Made by a program: the position numbers and the translations under genes. Below the pieces are notes generated by a model. It was given only the letters and a program-made list of their open reading frames with translations, ran no database searches and was not told where the DNA came from. From positions 26,238,904 to 26,302,903 of the forward strand of contig VZDJ01007747.1 of assembly GCA_008694505.1 (NCBI GenBank): DNA of 64,000 nucleotides. Direction: 5' to 3'. The stretch's first letter is position 1. Each line of letters starts with the position of its first letter. The DNA is from Cyanoderma ruficeps (lineage: Eukaryota; Chordata; Aves; Passeriformes; Timaliidae). Shown in pieces: positions 1-13,634 of this stretch.

Positions 1-27
1 TTGGATTGGATTGGATTGGATTGGATT
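1..27. repeat. GGATT pentanucleotide microsatellite
   Basis: Five perfect tandem copies of TTGGA open the window and then decay into AT-rich sequence. The array may continue to the left of the window. Confidence 0.9.
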
Positions 28-3000
28 AAATAGATTAGTTTGTGGAAGATCAGTTTTATTGGAATCATGGGTTTGCAAGCTTAGGCTGCATAAAACTGGT
101 TCAGGAAAAAAAGAAGAAAAAAGTGATAACAATTTAAGGCAAATTAGTTCAAATAGCTGCATACTGTTGATAACTCCTCACATTCCCATTATTGACCATC
201 CCTTTCACTAATTCAGAAGGTAAATTCTTGTTAAATATATGCTACTTTTACACAATAGAGAGCCTGCAAGATGTTCACAATTTTTGAAGGTTTTTTTCAT
301 ATTATGATTAATATAAGCATCTGGAGGCTATATTTCATTTATCTAGATTTATGTATAAGATTTTTTATGTAATCAATGTTTAAAAAAAATACATTTTAGG
401 CATACTGATATATCTATTTCTATAAATAATACATTATTTTACATTTGCATCTTCAAAGCAATAGTACTATTCCAGATAAATCAAAAATTTTGGCAGATAA
501 TTAGCTCTGAGGGTATCCAATCACTCTTGATTTCTGTTGACATAGTAGATCTGGAGAACACAAGCAAAGTGTTAGTTAGGGGTGCTCTTCAGCAGAGCAA
601 ATCACTGCTACAGCACTCTTCACACTTTCCTCTGTAAGTCCTCTTTATGTCATTAAGACAGCTCTTGAAATAGGCACCACTTAACTTCTAGTACTTGTTA
701 GCTTGTTTCTATTATCTAGATTAAAGCCAAATGTTTTATCAGATGTGGATTGTATGCAGAGCAGATCAAGTAATGGTAAATTGACTAGGATTAATTGAGC
801 AATAAAACACCTTCTCAAGGTCATCTTAGTTTTTGTGTTTTTTCCTTTCAGTTTTTGCTGTTGATGGTTGTTTTAGTTTTTTATTTCCAGTTGTAGCATT
901 AGGAGAGATTTTAATGGTTGAATAGACAGACTCTGCAGCTTTCAGAGGCGAAAACAGAATGTGACTTTTTTTAGTGACTCATTAAAAGGGTCAGTGATTA
1001 TTAATTTCTGCTAAATGACTGCCTAGCATGGAGGTGGAAACTCAGTCACCTTAGTTACTGAGGTAGACTGCAGTTTCATTCACAGATTTTCAATTTGATT
1101 GTATATGGGCAAAGGGAGAAAATGGCTGGATGTGACTTCTCAGCCAGCTTGGCAATAATACAGCCAGAGTTAGTAAAAAAAAAAGGCAAGTCAAGGGAAA
1201 GCTTCAGTTCCTGTACTTAATTATTAAAAAAAGCTGCCTAATTGTAAGCTTTATCTCTGACAGTTGTCAGATGTCTGCCAGCAAGTGAAGATCAAAAGGA
1301 ATAATTAGTATGTAGTCTCTTTGTCCCCCTGGCTAGCAATTTTTTTAATCTACTATAATGTGCATTGATGAAGTCCTTAATGGAAGTCAGTGATTTTCTC
1401 AGGTGAAAGTTTCCTTTTGTTTTATCTAATTCTGTCTAGTTCTGGTTTTTAGACAAGTGGAAGAGTAAGAAAAACGTGCTTTTGTATAGTTTTTAGCATA
1501 ATTTCTTCAGCAAATTGACAAAAGGCTCCTACTGTGAGAAAAATGTTTCAGTATAGTTCTTTTGCTTTCATGTAGAACAAAGACATCTCTGCAAATGTAA
1601 TTTTGAGCTTTGAAACTACCAATAATGTGTGAATCTCTTACTTCTTTCCTGTTTTATTCCTAATTAAAGCCTTAATTGGCTCTCAGCATTGAATATTTTA
1701 GACTCAATTCTTATCTGAAGTACACAAATATACAAGTTAATTCAATTTCTAGGTAAGGCGGTTAATATTTTAAATACCTCTACCATTTCAAACTGGGAAA
1801 GTAAGAGGAGACAGTCCTCCCATGGGGACTTGAAGAGTAATGGGAGAGAGGGTGAAATCTTTTTTTTCACTTTCATTCAGATGACCTTGCTTAAACAGTC
1901 AGTGTGGCAGGACAATAGGTGACTGAAAGACATCACAGCTCATGTCCCTCTTTGTGAGGAGTGAGTCAATAGCATCCAGTAAGAGCTGATGTCTGCACCA
2001 CAGACATCTGGGGGACAGCTGGGCTTATTCAGGCACTTGGTCACTCTTGCCTGCAGCAGTATCATTTCACTTGAAACCTTTGCTTTCACCTGTTCTTCTC
2101 TCTGCTCTGCATGGCCTTTTATATCTTCTCTCCTGAACCCCTCCTAAAATTCACTTGTGTGTCTTCCTATGTCCCTCTGAAATTGCTCTTTCTGAAAAAT
2201 CATACCTTTAATGACAGGCTGGTAAGAAAACCCCATCAATGACTTTAAATTCTACTTCTGTTAGCAAATAAGGATATACAAGGCAGGGAATACAGGCAGG
2301 GAATGCTCACATATGTGAGGGCCTGGAAGCTCAGAACTGGAAGCAGGAACTCAGACACAGGCAGGTAATTCTTCCCCAGCCCTGGGGCAGCCTGAGATAA
2401 ACAAGGAGTTTGGCTGCTTTAGAGATTCATGGTCTGATGGTTTTGCTTTGATGTCTGACAGTCTCCCCTGTAAGTTTGTTTGAAACACATATAGTTTATT
2501 GTCCCTTTTGGCTCTACAAAACTCTCAAGAACCAAAACCACACACCTTGTTTTTCCTTACCTTAAGTCTGTTTAACCTTTATCTGATTTTTTTCTTTAAG
2601 TTATATTTTAATGACAACAATTGTGTTCAGTTACTTCTCCATCCTATTTATTATCACTCAACTTTCCATTACTCAGTTTATGTCTGTTATTTTTTGATTC
2701 ATAAAATTCCACAGAAAAAAAAATTGCCATTTTTTTCTTTCTTTTTTTTCCATTTCTTTCAGATCTGTTGAAATGTAAAATGGTTGGTTGAGTCAAATGA
2801 TTTTGCATTATTCATGACCAGAGCAACTTTCTGGAAAATTTCTATTACCTTTTGCTTTCAAAAGTAATCGGTGGCACATAGCATGAGTAGTTTTGCTATA
2901 TCAATCCATTTGAAACTTGTCAATTCTTCATTCTCTTTCCTCTTTCAGGGACAGTGGCCAAAATTCTTCTCATAAGTCCCCATTCATGTTTCATATTATT

Positions 3001-3523
3001 TTGCCAAATGTGTTTTCTTATTTGGGTGGCCAAGCCAAATTTGTGCTTGGGGAACTAATAAGATTTTTTCTTATTATCAAGCCACTTTCTTTCCTGAGAT
3101 GCATCCAAAATTCAGTGTGTGCCTTTTCATATCCTTAATATTTGCATTTAAAATTACCATATGCTAAGAGCATAAAGTCCAACAGAAGTAATCAAGAACA
3201 GTATGAAAAGTAGGTTCTGTACAGCAGAAAAACAATACTGATTCTTTCAGTAATATAGTTTTATTTTTTTCCAGACACCTGCAGTTTAGTGTGGCACTAC
3301 TGGAAGTGCATAAATTGTGCTCCATTGTTAGTAGCTTTATTGTACAATCTTTTCATCTGGACAACTATTTTGGATGGATTACAAGTAGTTGAAGTCGACT
3401 GTATTTCCCTAGGGAATGCTTCTTTATACTTCATCTGGGAAGACACTGATTTCTCTACCTAGCTCATAACTGATCTTTATATGCTGAAAGAAGCTGTACT
3501 ATTTATCTGTTTATTTGGTTATA
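28..3523. other. AT-rich stretch, nothing recognised
   Basis: The sequence is AT-rich with many short A and T runs. No open frame with convincing coding character and no recognisable repeat was seen. A chance donor and acceptor pair near 1.63-1.72 kb on the minus strand encloses stops in all three frames. Confidence 0.5.
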
Positions 3524-3541
3524 CATTTATTTATTTATTTA
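3524..3541. repeat. ATTT microsatellite
   Basis: About four tandem copies of ATTT occur in an AT-rich context. Confidence 0.8.
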
Positions 3542-3965
3542 AAAGGGAAAGCAGTCACTTTCGTGAAATGCCAAGGTTCATGATCTCCTGTGGCAAAAAC
3601 TGTGAGTTAGTGGGGTTATATTCACTTACTCTCAGCTGAACTTGGCATAGTTCCTTGAATACAGTAAACTTGCAGAACAGAGCCAAGAGTAGAAGTTTAA
3701 TGTGAGGAAATTGCATCAAAACTACAGGCTGTCTGGTGCATAAAATTCTACAGATAATTAATGTCAGCATTTCAAAGGTGTTATTTGGGTGACCCTCATT
3801 TCATAAGCTGGAGGCGTTTTTATAGCCTTTTCATAGGCATATCCATAGATAAAATCCTAATTCTTGGTCAGGTTTATAGAATACACACTCTTAGATAAAT
3901 AAGTTACAGGGAGAGATAAATAGAAGGTCTTGTAGATTTCAGTGACAATCAAATATGTCTCTTAC

Positions 3966-4107
3966 CATCCATGTCAAGTGGGCTAGTGATTAATGACATC
4001 AGAGTTCTGTAGCCTAAATGGGCAAAAATTTCTTCTACTGCAGGTCTTTTTGTTCCCTCCCTGCACTTCGCTGATAACATCTCCTTTGTGCTGACACGGG
4101 TATTCAT
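3966..4107 (-). CDS. Possible coding exon, unidentified product
   Basis: The minus strand holds a 52-codon open frame starting at an ATG at 4107, directly after an in-frame TGA. At 3966/3965 it meets a good splice donor (GATG|GTAAGAG). Used as an exon it would give 47 codons plus one base (phase 1). The central residues EEIFAHLGYRTLMSLITSPL look like ordinary globular protein, with no low-complexity bias. The start context is weak (T at -3), and the possible internal acceptors nearby lack a good pyrimidine tract, so it is unclear how an exon would begin. I do not recognise the product. A longer frame overlaps the same bases in another register without usable splice signals. Chance is a serious alternative. 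Confidence 0.2.
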
Positions 4108-7100
4108 TCAGCCATGTACTACCCTGGGAACAGATTTGGGTTAAAACTCTTCTGAAGAGGTTATTTCTCAATGTGTGTTATTATGCTATTCCAGTTCATC
4201 GTGCAGCTTTGCAAACATCAGGCAGCAGCACTCAGAGGAAGGGATTCACAGTGGTAGGAAAAAGCAGCTCAGAGTAGGGGCAGCAAAGGGTAAGACCTCT
4301 CCTGGTGTTGCAAATTCTAGCTTATTCTTGCTCTAGGAGCTTGTTACAACATTGTTAGCCATAAAAGTTTTATTCTTTGCTGTGTTATTCCATGATCTAG
4401 CCAGACTTGAAGGTACTTTTTTATTCTATCTGAATAAATCCTTTCTCTCAATTAGAAGCAGCTCTTATACCACAACTCGTTATCTCAGACTATTGCCTGA
4501 ACAGAAATTTGAAAATATTGACATTTTCCTTCTCAAACTCTCTTGATATCTAAGGATGCTTTCTACTTTACTTCTCTGTTAAATAAATAATTGTTTTCAT
4601 GTCTTAACAGAGGGATATAACATATATTTTTCCTAATATTTTCCTTAATATGCAGAAATATAAAATAATCATATAACTATGTATTTTATATATATATACA
4701 CTCCCGTGTCCACATGTAGCTTATTTAATTGATTTTTTAATTAGTTTTTATTCTTTTTCAGAAGTAGTTCATGGATATTTAACCACTGAGGAATAGGAAA
4801 CTGAATGACACTGGTTTTTGTGCCTTTAAATATTTTGCAATTCTTTCATTTGCTAAGGAAATAAATTTTGAACATTTTTGGTAATGCTTCACTTTTCAAA
4901 ATGACTAAGTAGAGTGTTTGACAAAACTAAATAGGGAACTCTGATGGGGAAAAAAGAAAGTGGAGAGAATACCAGAAATTTCCAATTATTATTCTTGATA
5001 AAAACTTTTTGAAAAAAAATAGAAAAACTCACTTTTAATTAATTAAAAAATTCTGAATAGTTCTAAAATTGATCTGTTTTATTTCTTAAACAGAAGTGGG
5101 TAATTAAATGCAATAAAATATGACAAGATACTGAGGCCACAGTTATACATAACTAAAGAGATGATGAGTTCCTCCTGAGGATATACTAAGTCCTGTGATC
5201 AGCTGCATGTATGAGGTTTCAGTGAAGAATCCCAATACTTTCCTCTGTGTATTTTCTATTTTGTGTACTTTAAAAATGAGAGCTGTAGCACCAGCTTAGG
5301 ATTTGCTTTCCTTTAATGGCTTGTTTTCAGCATAAACCTGCATTTAACCAAGTAGTTTAACTACAGGCAACTGAGAACCTCATATAAATAAAAATGCAAG
5401 GGACTCCAAGGCAAAAAAGGAAGTTAAGTCCTTCTGGAACTGTAGGTGATTTAGTGTAGGAATTTAAAGGTTATACACTTAATGGATCTTTTTGTACTTA
5501 ACTTCCACTTTGTGTATACATGCTCATGTACTTACTGGCAGCCACTGTTTTTCTCCTGGTACTGTGGCTCTACTACTACAGCTTTTTATGGGAAATATGC
5601 TTTGTTTTCTCTTTCCATATTGTTTGCTGTCCTGACTCTCTTTCGTCTCTGAAAACTAGACTGCTGCCTTTTGTCTTGCTGGATCTGCTCCTGATGTCTT
5701 CTGGTTCTGTCAAGCCACATTTTCTCTATTATCTGAGTATCTCTACCTCTTGTACTCCATGCTTTACAACAGGCTTTACATAGCTTTCCAATAGCTGGAT
5801 AGTAATGTTTTGGGGTAATGTTTTTGATAGCACATATCAAGAGGTTTTGTCCTCAACTAAGATTAAGTTAGAGACAAGTTCAGTGAAAATTAAAGAAATC
5901 TTATTCATCTAGGCATGCTTTTATCCTGATTAAGAGTAAGAAAAAAATAATCAAAATCTTCTATAAAGAAAAATTATTTGGAGCTATCTAGTTTTATCTC
6001 ATTCGTTTTTGTGTATCTAAAATGATGTAATGACAGAAATGACAATATTGAAGATAATTCTGTTCAAATAAACTTTTTTTTTTAATCCTGCATTTCACCC
6101 TTGCCTCCTTCCCTCCCCCAGACATTAACTGGACAGATTGCTTGGATTCTGTATGGCTTATAATTAATACAAGTGATTGTGGTGGGTCTTCTGCCTGTGG
6201 ACAGAAAGTGGTCTCCATTCTACTACAGGGTGCTCGCACAAAGACTGCCATCATTTGATTATTCAGAAGTTGCTGAAGGTGAAAGAGTAAAGTGATAGGA
6301 TTTGCTGATAAGTGAAATGTAACTTTGCATTAACGTCGTTTGGGTTTAGCAAGATACTTTCAATTAACATTGAGGTTTATTTGAGCTAGCAATGCTTTTG
6401 AAGTATAGCTAGTGGTGTTCAATAAATTCCCCTTGCACAGAGGAAAACTTGTTTAACTGTGAACTTAAAATTCAGTCATTCACAAGAACAATGTGGTCAA
6501 ACATTCTATTTTCTTAGTAAAAACTTTCTAATCTTAGAAAATTAATTTCCCTGCCATGGTTTCTAATGTGATACCTTAAAAAGGGCTTAATATTTAATTA
6601 ATAAAGTAAGTGATGGCAATGACTAGGACATATGGAGCCACTGTAACAAAAGTTTTATTGTTTCCAAGACTGTTCTGGTCTAATTAGTAATTTTTTATTA
6701 TAAATCAAATTCTGGGAGAGTATTTGCTTTCTTAGGCACTGTGTATCTACTACAAATCCTTAGAGAGAGAAGAAAAAATAAATTAATGCCTTTTTTGATC
6801 CTGTGATTTCTAGGATTTGAAAATGTGAAAGGATTTCGGGGAGAAAATAAAGAAAGAGCCGTGGATATGAAAAGAGAGAATTAACTGAAAAAATCACACT
6901 GAAAGAAATAGTTTGCAACCTTCCCAAACACATAACACATTTCATATTGTTTTTGTGCTTAAGGACAGTGAATCAATCCCGCTGTTTGAGGAATGCCCTT
7001 CCCAGTTCTTTCTTGGGGTGGTATTATATCCATGATGTTCTTGAGAAAGGTTCTGGCTAGATGCTATCTAGAAAATGGAACCATGACGCTGTTTTGCTTC

Positions 7101-10100
7101 TGAGAAAGGGAAGGGATGTATGCCCAAGGAACACAGGTTACAGAGCTGCCATGCTGCCTTACAAGTGCTGTCAATGCATCACATGGAACAAGAGAGGGGC
7201 AGAGGGGGCAAGGATGGGACGGGATGGGGCTGGATGGGATGTCCAGCCAGCTACTCTTCCATTTCCATTCTGAAACCCAAAATGGAGGTTAGAGCTTCTC
7301 TCAGTTTTCTTCAGAGAACATATATTTCAGTCTGAGTTTTTCAAAGGTGAAGATTTGTTTGCATTTTGGTCTTGAATAAATTTATACAAGGGATTTGTAA
7401 TAGGCAAGCCTAAAGGATTCTTATTTCAGAAACAAAACAACTAATGAAATATGCTATAGAGACATCTGAGCAAGAAACTCCAGTTAGGTTTATCAGCAGA
7501 AAAGAGCACCCTTTGTTTTCAATAGTGATGTCTAAATGAAGCACAACTGGACCATGTTATCATGTCAGGTACCTTAATCAGGCAGAGTTCAGCAAACAGT
7601 GTTCCTGGGCTTACAGGGCTAGGTGTCACTCAGGATCTCAGTTAGCGGAAGTTTAGCCAGCTTGATAGACTCTGTAGTGTGCTCTGTTACACCCTGCCTC
7701 TGGGAAATACATGTGGAGTCAGCTTTGGTCTGTCTGTGTTGGATACATGGCAGAAAAGGTGAGAGAAACATGCAGTGGTTAAGTGTTAGTGAGCCCCTCT
7801 GCATTGAATTATCTGAAACAAAGAATTTCTCCCTGAATGCATACCTGACTGATTCCAAATTTAAATTAAAGTGTCTTAAGGAGTCATGGTTTTAAGGTTT
7901 TTCCAAGCTAAGTTATGACAGTTCCAATTCTCTTTCAAGATTGTGTCACTTTACATTTCTGTAAGGGAAAGCTCCTCTACCTTATGTTCTTGGGTGAAAT
8001 ATCTGGGATAACAGATACTAAATAATCAGAAGGAGGGAAGGGAAACTGTAAATCACTATCTTCCCCCTCATGCAACTTTTCCCTGTAACTGTTTCTTGTA
8101 GCACATGTTTTCTATAGCTATATCTTTTATAGAAGTACTCATCACTGTAATAATTTAGCACCTGGTGGAAAGACATGCTTCTGAAAATAAGTACATCATT
8201 GGAGGTACCACCTTGAACATTTGTATTTTACCACATTCAGGACAATTAATCACAATCTTAATGGTGTGGAAGACCTGCTTTTCCATGAGCTAATACTCTT
8301 ACAAATGAAAGAATTGTCAAAAATATTGAGACACAATAACTAATTTTAAAGGTGAAATTCAGCAGATATTAAGAATATCTGCAAAAAAATTTCAAGTTTT
8401 CAAACCATATGGCTGATGTCTGATAGGATTCTCCCCACAGTATCTTTACCGCTTCACAGAAAAGCTCCTTATGTTATCTTTTGAAGAAAGCCAACTACTG
8501 AAACTTACTCTGAGTTCAAGGATATAAAATGTGAATAAAGTTCTCTATTTACAAATTAAATTGCCTTCAGAAGAGAGAACAGAACTTCAGCACTTAGACT
8601 GCTACCACGGCCACTTGCAGCGGCAAGTTCATGCAGTCCTAGAACTTGGAAAGACAAATTAAAAAAAATATAAACAAAAATCAGTCTGCAGTTAGAACAA
8701 CAATACTGTAACAGGGAAGAGCCATTTGGGATTAATATAATTTAGCAGCTGGAAATGAATTTGGGGACCTTTAAAGATTTAGTGTAATACTAGAAAGTAG
8801 AAGAATTATATATAATTTATTTTGACTTTTAGTTGGTCAGATCAAATATATTGTCCAGAATGAGAAGAATCTTGGTTGAGTTTAAGACTATTTTGATCCT
8901 ATTCATTTTCTCATTTGAGTAATGCACTCTGTAGCAGGACTACAGAGCAGACCTAATAAGAGCAGTCAGGATTAGTGAGGTACTGCTGGTGCTGTATTTT
9001 CTAGTGTTTCTTTACAGAGAATTTATTCATGCTGAGTAGGATTCTGTGTCTTTTGCTAACAATTCATATCTCAGTCTCATATACTGATGTCATGCACATC
9101 ATGTATCCTGAATCATGAGCTTATAACAATCAGACCTTTAGGTCAAGATATTGCCACAAAATTTGCAGCAAGACCAAAAATGGAGAAAAAAGAAAGTTGT
9201 TAAAAAAGAGTCATAATTGGTGTGCTCTTAAAAAAACCCCAAACAAACAGCACCCCTCTTCCTCCCTATCATATAGGTTTCTTAAACTTAGGGTCTTTTG
9301 ATGAGATCTGACTACATTGATCAGAGCAGAAATTCATTTTTTTTTTACTTTGTGTTTTTTTTCTAATTTTATTCTAACACCTGTAGTTAGTGTAAAACAA
9401 AGCATGTTAGAAATCAAATGCATATGAAGATCAATATGCTCTGTAGCAATAGATGCCAAAAGAAGCCCACAGTGTAAGAGTCAAGCAAGCACACAGCTTT
9501 TATTGGTGTGCATTTAAGGGATAAAAATATACAGTTCCAGTGCTTCCTGAGGTAGTTTCTTGTGTTTAAGATGGATTATTCTTCCATGTATTTATCAAAT
9601 CTTCCACTTGCTTTTCTAAATGAATGTTCCAGGAATGTTCATCCTACGGACAGGCAGAGGATGTGGTATTGATTTTTTTTTAAAGCTCTTTTTTGTACTC
9701 CAGGTTCTTGGAAATAGTCATTTATTTCACACATTATACATATGCCTGACAAAATCCAGTCTTCCCCCATCTTATATTTTGTGTTCTGCTTTTAAGTTTT
9801 CCCCCATCCTTCTGTCTTTAAGGTCTGTACCTGGAGGCATTCTAGCTCTTGGCTAACTAAACTGTTAGAATGAATTAAAAAATATTAATTAATTGCATTA
9901 ACCTGCCTCTTTTTTTTCCTATTGTGGCAGAGTTAGGATGCAATTCTTGAATCTCTGATTAAGACATTTCATCCCTAAATTAATATTTGCAGTGACATGA
10001 CAGATATAAAAACAAGTATCATAATTCACCAAAGGTGGCAAAGAGCAGTTTCCAGCTTCTTTAACTGAAATATGATGCTGTCCTTTCCTTGATGATTTCA

Positions 10101-13100
10101 TGTCTTGTTAGCTTATAATTTAATGGAAATGGAATAATAAACTGGACTACTTAATTCTGAAGAGGATCTTTTTCTTTTCACTTTTCCTTCAAATTCTCTA
10201 GTGGCAGGTTCCTATATCTATTCCATTAAATTGCAATTTTTGATAACACCGAAAAGCTTAAAGTGAGTGGAAGGGTTTGCCTGGAATTCATAAGTCTGGT
10301 AAAATGACATATTGTGGCACTACTTTCTGAGGTAAGATTGAACAAACTACATAATTCTTCTGTTTCATATCTATCTAAATGAGAGATAATACTATTTTAC
10401 TTAGATACCTATCCACTGAGTTTTAATAAGTTGGATCAGGTAGCTATGAAAGGATAAATAGTAGAAAAATAAACAAAAGTACAAACACTTGCTTCAATGC
10501 TGAAAAAAAAAAATGGGGAAAACAGCACGTTACAAGATGTGTCAAATTGCCTGTGGTGTGGAATCTTGTTCCTCAGGAGCTACTGGAACTAATTCTTCCC
10601 TCATACCAATTCTACATTGTCCGGTGGTGTGGCAGCCTGCGATAAGAGAGTGTTCCACATTTAGAAAATAAGGATAGCAGCTGAGCTAAGGATGTTGCTG
10701 GAGACTTATCTTATATATTTTGACTTTTAAAGGTTTAAGTCAGACCCCCCAACTTTATTTAAATGTATTTTATATTGAATTATAGTCATCATCCTACTTA
10801 CCTCCTATCTGCTAAGCTACTTAGAGAATAAACAGTATGTAGTGCCTAAGCATATGCACTGAAAATAAACTGTCAAAGAGCCATTTCAGGATTATTCTTT
10901 TGTTGTAGCTGTCATTGGGAAAGCTGTTCTTCATATGCTTGCTAAATTATATGACTTTTTTTTAATATACTCCTTGCCTTATATGCCGCAGTGTCCATGC
11001 TCACTTGTTTTATGTAACACTACTGAAATTAAATGGGGAAGTTTTTTTCTGCAGCATTCACTCCTGCCTGCCAGATGGTTAAGTGACTTCTGCTTCAGGA
11101 GTCTCAAAATTTTCATGCCCCGACAACTGGATTTACAAATTGTGTGACTTGGATATCTTGAAATGAGGGGCAAGCACCTATTAAAAAAGGATCTGCTACC
11201 TGCCTGTTCTTGTTGGCTTTATGTCTCTGCTGTGATCCTTCAGTGCTTCACTCAATGCTAATCTGATCGAAACCCCCTGTATGTTATCTCAACCCTACAG
11301 GAATCCCTCCTGCTTTTACTCACTGAATGTGATCTCTGTGTAAGAGTAGATATTTAATTTTTTTTATCCTACCTTATCTTTCAAGCTTCTTTTAAAAAAT
11401 CAAATTTTATTTCCTTCACCATTCCTTTGGAGATGTTTCACAAGAAATTATCCACGAGAACTTAAATAAATCAATAACTTATATGCTATACAAGTTATTT
11501 CACAAGTACATCTATACATTATTTATATTGGACTGTTTTCCTTAAAAATTGTGATATTTTTGTAATGAATAAATTAATACTGCATAATGTTTCACAAGAG
11601 AGATACCTGAACTGTCTGAAATTAATGGAGAAGGAGGAAACACTATAGCAAGTGATATTTAAGGCCATTAGCTAAAATGTTGTGTGCCCTGTGTAAAGTC
11701 ACATATTTGCGGTATAAGAATCATAAACAAATATCAAATGTTACATATATCAGCCAATGAAAAGAAAAAAGATTATAGGTAACAAGAATTCTGAAAAATT
11801 ATAGGGTTTATTTGCCTTTTTAAATAGCAAGTGGGGCTGTTAGTTTTATGGCTTCAACAATACAAAGTAAAGTGGTACTCCAAGTCAAGTTTTATGGTTG
11901 GAGTCTTGTGATATATGAGGAGCTGCTTTGTTTAAGTTTGTCAGTGTTTTTCTTTGCCATTCATTGAGCTGATATGGTGGTGTATTATTTGGATTAGAAT
12001 ATATCACAGAAAAATATTTTCTCATCAAACTTGGTCATAGCGATGCCTTAGACGTCTCATCTGTCAGAATTTACTGCACATTCTGTAGGAGGCATTGTGT
12101 TGCTAGGTCATGGTATGGGAGAACCCCGAGTTAGTCTGGACAGTCTTGTTAGAGCATACTTCTATAAAGAAAAGAAGTGAGCAAACCACAGTCATCAAAC
12201 CGAAAATATCGAAATATCACTCCAAGAATATTTCAGTCTTTGTCATGTAATGATACCTTTGGAGGAATGGATGTTTTCGTCTAGTGTCAGCTACTACCAG
12301 ACATAATAAATTTGCAGGGGTTGATACCAGTGATACACTAGATGGTTCAAAAAGAACATTTCAATCTCTCTTGACAGTAGGCTTACATGATAACAGTCCT
12401 CAGCAGTTCCCCAGCTGCTACTTTCTGCTGTATCAATATCTATTTTTCCTCCTTCATTCTTGTAACTGGAGAGCTCTTTGCTAGTATCAGGTACCACTGT
12501 CTGGACAAATTTTCTTTAAATCTCCTAGCTCCTTAAGTGGGTGAAGCCAAGCATCTTGTATTAACCCAAAGTTTATTTTACTGAGTTTGTTTGTTTATTT
12601 AAGGCTCAGCTATCATGATTTAGATTTATACTACAATATAAGTCTCATTTCTAGGCATATTCCTATATTTTAACTTTCAGAAAAGAAGTGACAAGGGAAT
12701 AAGTGGAAGCCCCTTTCCAGGTTTTGTAATTTTTTCTCAGAGAAGAATCCCTTAGGATATGCCCAGATATTCCTTTACAATTGCAGAAAATTCAGGCAAA
12801 CATTTCAATGAGAATAGTGAAGCTCTTTCTAAAAATGGGAATATCAGGACAATACATTATTTTGTATTTTTCTAATTTAAACATGGGCAAGTTATGTTGA
12901 AGATCTGCATAATTTTCTTGCTTTAAGGAAGGGCTTGAAATCCTTAAAAGGAACAATCTTTGTCAGGGCTGTGCTTTTCCAGATCTGGTCAAACACTCAG
13001 TTTAAAGATCTTGCATAAAGGGTCTATTTGACAGCAGAACTTGGGTAGCACTGCTCATTCCCAACTGCAGGAATGAATCCTAGTGGCAAGGCAGGAGCAC

Positions 13101-13289
13101 TTGCCCTGTGACTCCAACACCAGATTTAAATCACAAAAGAAATCTCATGTCTTCAATGAACTCTTTACTGATAGCTGTATGCTCTGATCATAAGAAAGCT
13201 CTGGTTGAGATTTTAGGAAGAATAAGAACTAGAGGCTGGCTGAAGCTTGAGGAACTTGAGGAACAGTGTTGAGGATGGATACCAAAAGG
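4108..13289. other. AT-rich stretch, nothing firmly recognised
   Basis: About 9 kb of AT-rich sequence has no recognisable mobile element. Strong minus-strand splice-site pairs near 8.51-8.57 kb and 10.80-10.86 kb enclose stops in every frame. They serve as examples of how often such signals arise by chance here. A 38-codon minus segment at 12387-12500 is treated as a finding only. Confidence 0.4.
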
Positions 13290-13634
13290 TCAAGGTTTTG
13301 GGACAGGGAAACTGGAAGTGGTCTGTGCTACAGACAAAGAGAATTTAGGGAAGAGGACTGAGAACCACCATGGAGGTAGGGAGGAGGGGGAAGCTGACTT
13401 GAGAGATGTCAGGAAGTTTACTTCAGGCAGGTAGGAGAGAGGACTAAGACTAGGAGAGAGAAGGAGAGAGATGAACAAGGTGGAAAGAAGATGAGAGATC
13501 ACACTAGTAAAGGCAGGAACTGGAAGCATGGTAAAAATTTGGGAATTACAAAGAAGGATCAAGAGGAGTACAGAATAGAAGCAGAGTGGGAAGTCTGCCA
13601 AAATGAATAGATTTGGGAAAATAATATTTGGCAT
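13290..13634. repeat. Purine-rich tract on the plus strand
   Basis: The plus strand is dominated by A and G with repeated GGAGAGA-type motifs between about 13.36 and 13.50 kb. The complementary pyrimidine strand is open for 114 codons and encodes a Ser, Leu and Pro-rich string. That frame reflects base composition, so I do not call a gene. Confidence 0.6.

Noticed and set aside
1..27. Telomere-like tandem array
   Set aside because: The unit is TTGGA, not TTAGGG, and only five copies are present. It is a plain microsatellite.
5586..5840. 84-codon minus frame rich in K, R, Q and E
   Set aside because: The composition follows a purine-rich strand, and no usable splice sites or domains were seen.
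8514..8567. Strong acceptor and GTAAGT donor on the minus strand
   Set aside because: All three frames between the sites contain stops. Kept as a control for how often such pairs occur.
10803..10859. Strong acceptor and AG|GTAAGT donor on the minus strand
   Set aside because: Stops in every frame; could only be a non-coding exon.
13290..13634. 114-codon minus frame rich in Ser, Leu and Pro
   Set aside because: It is the complement of a purine-rich low-complexity tract.
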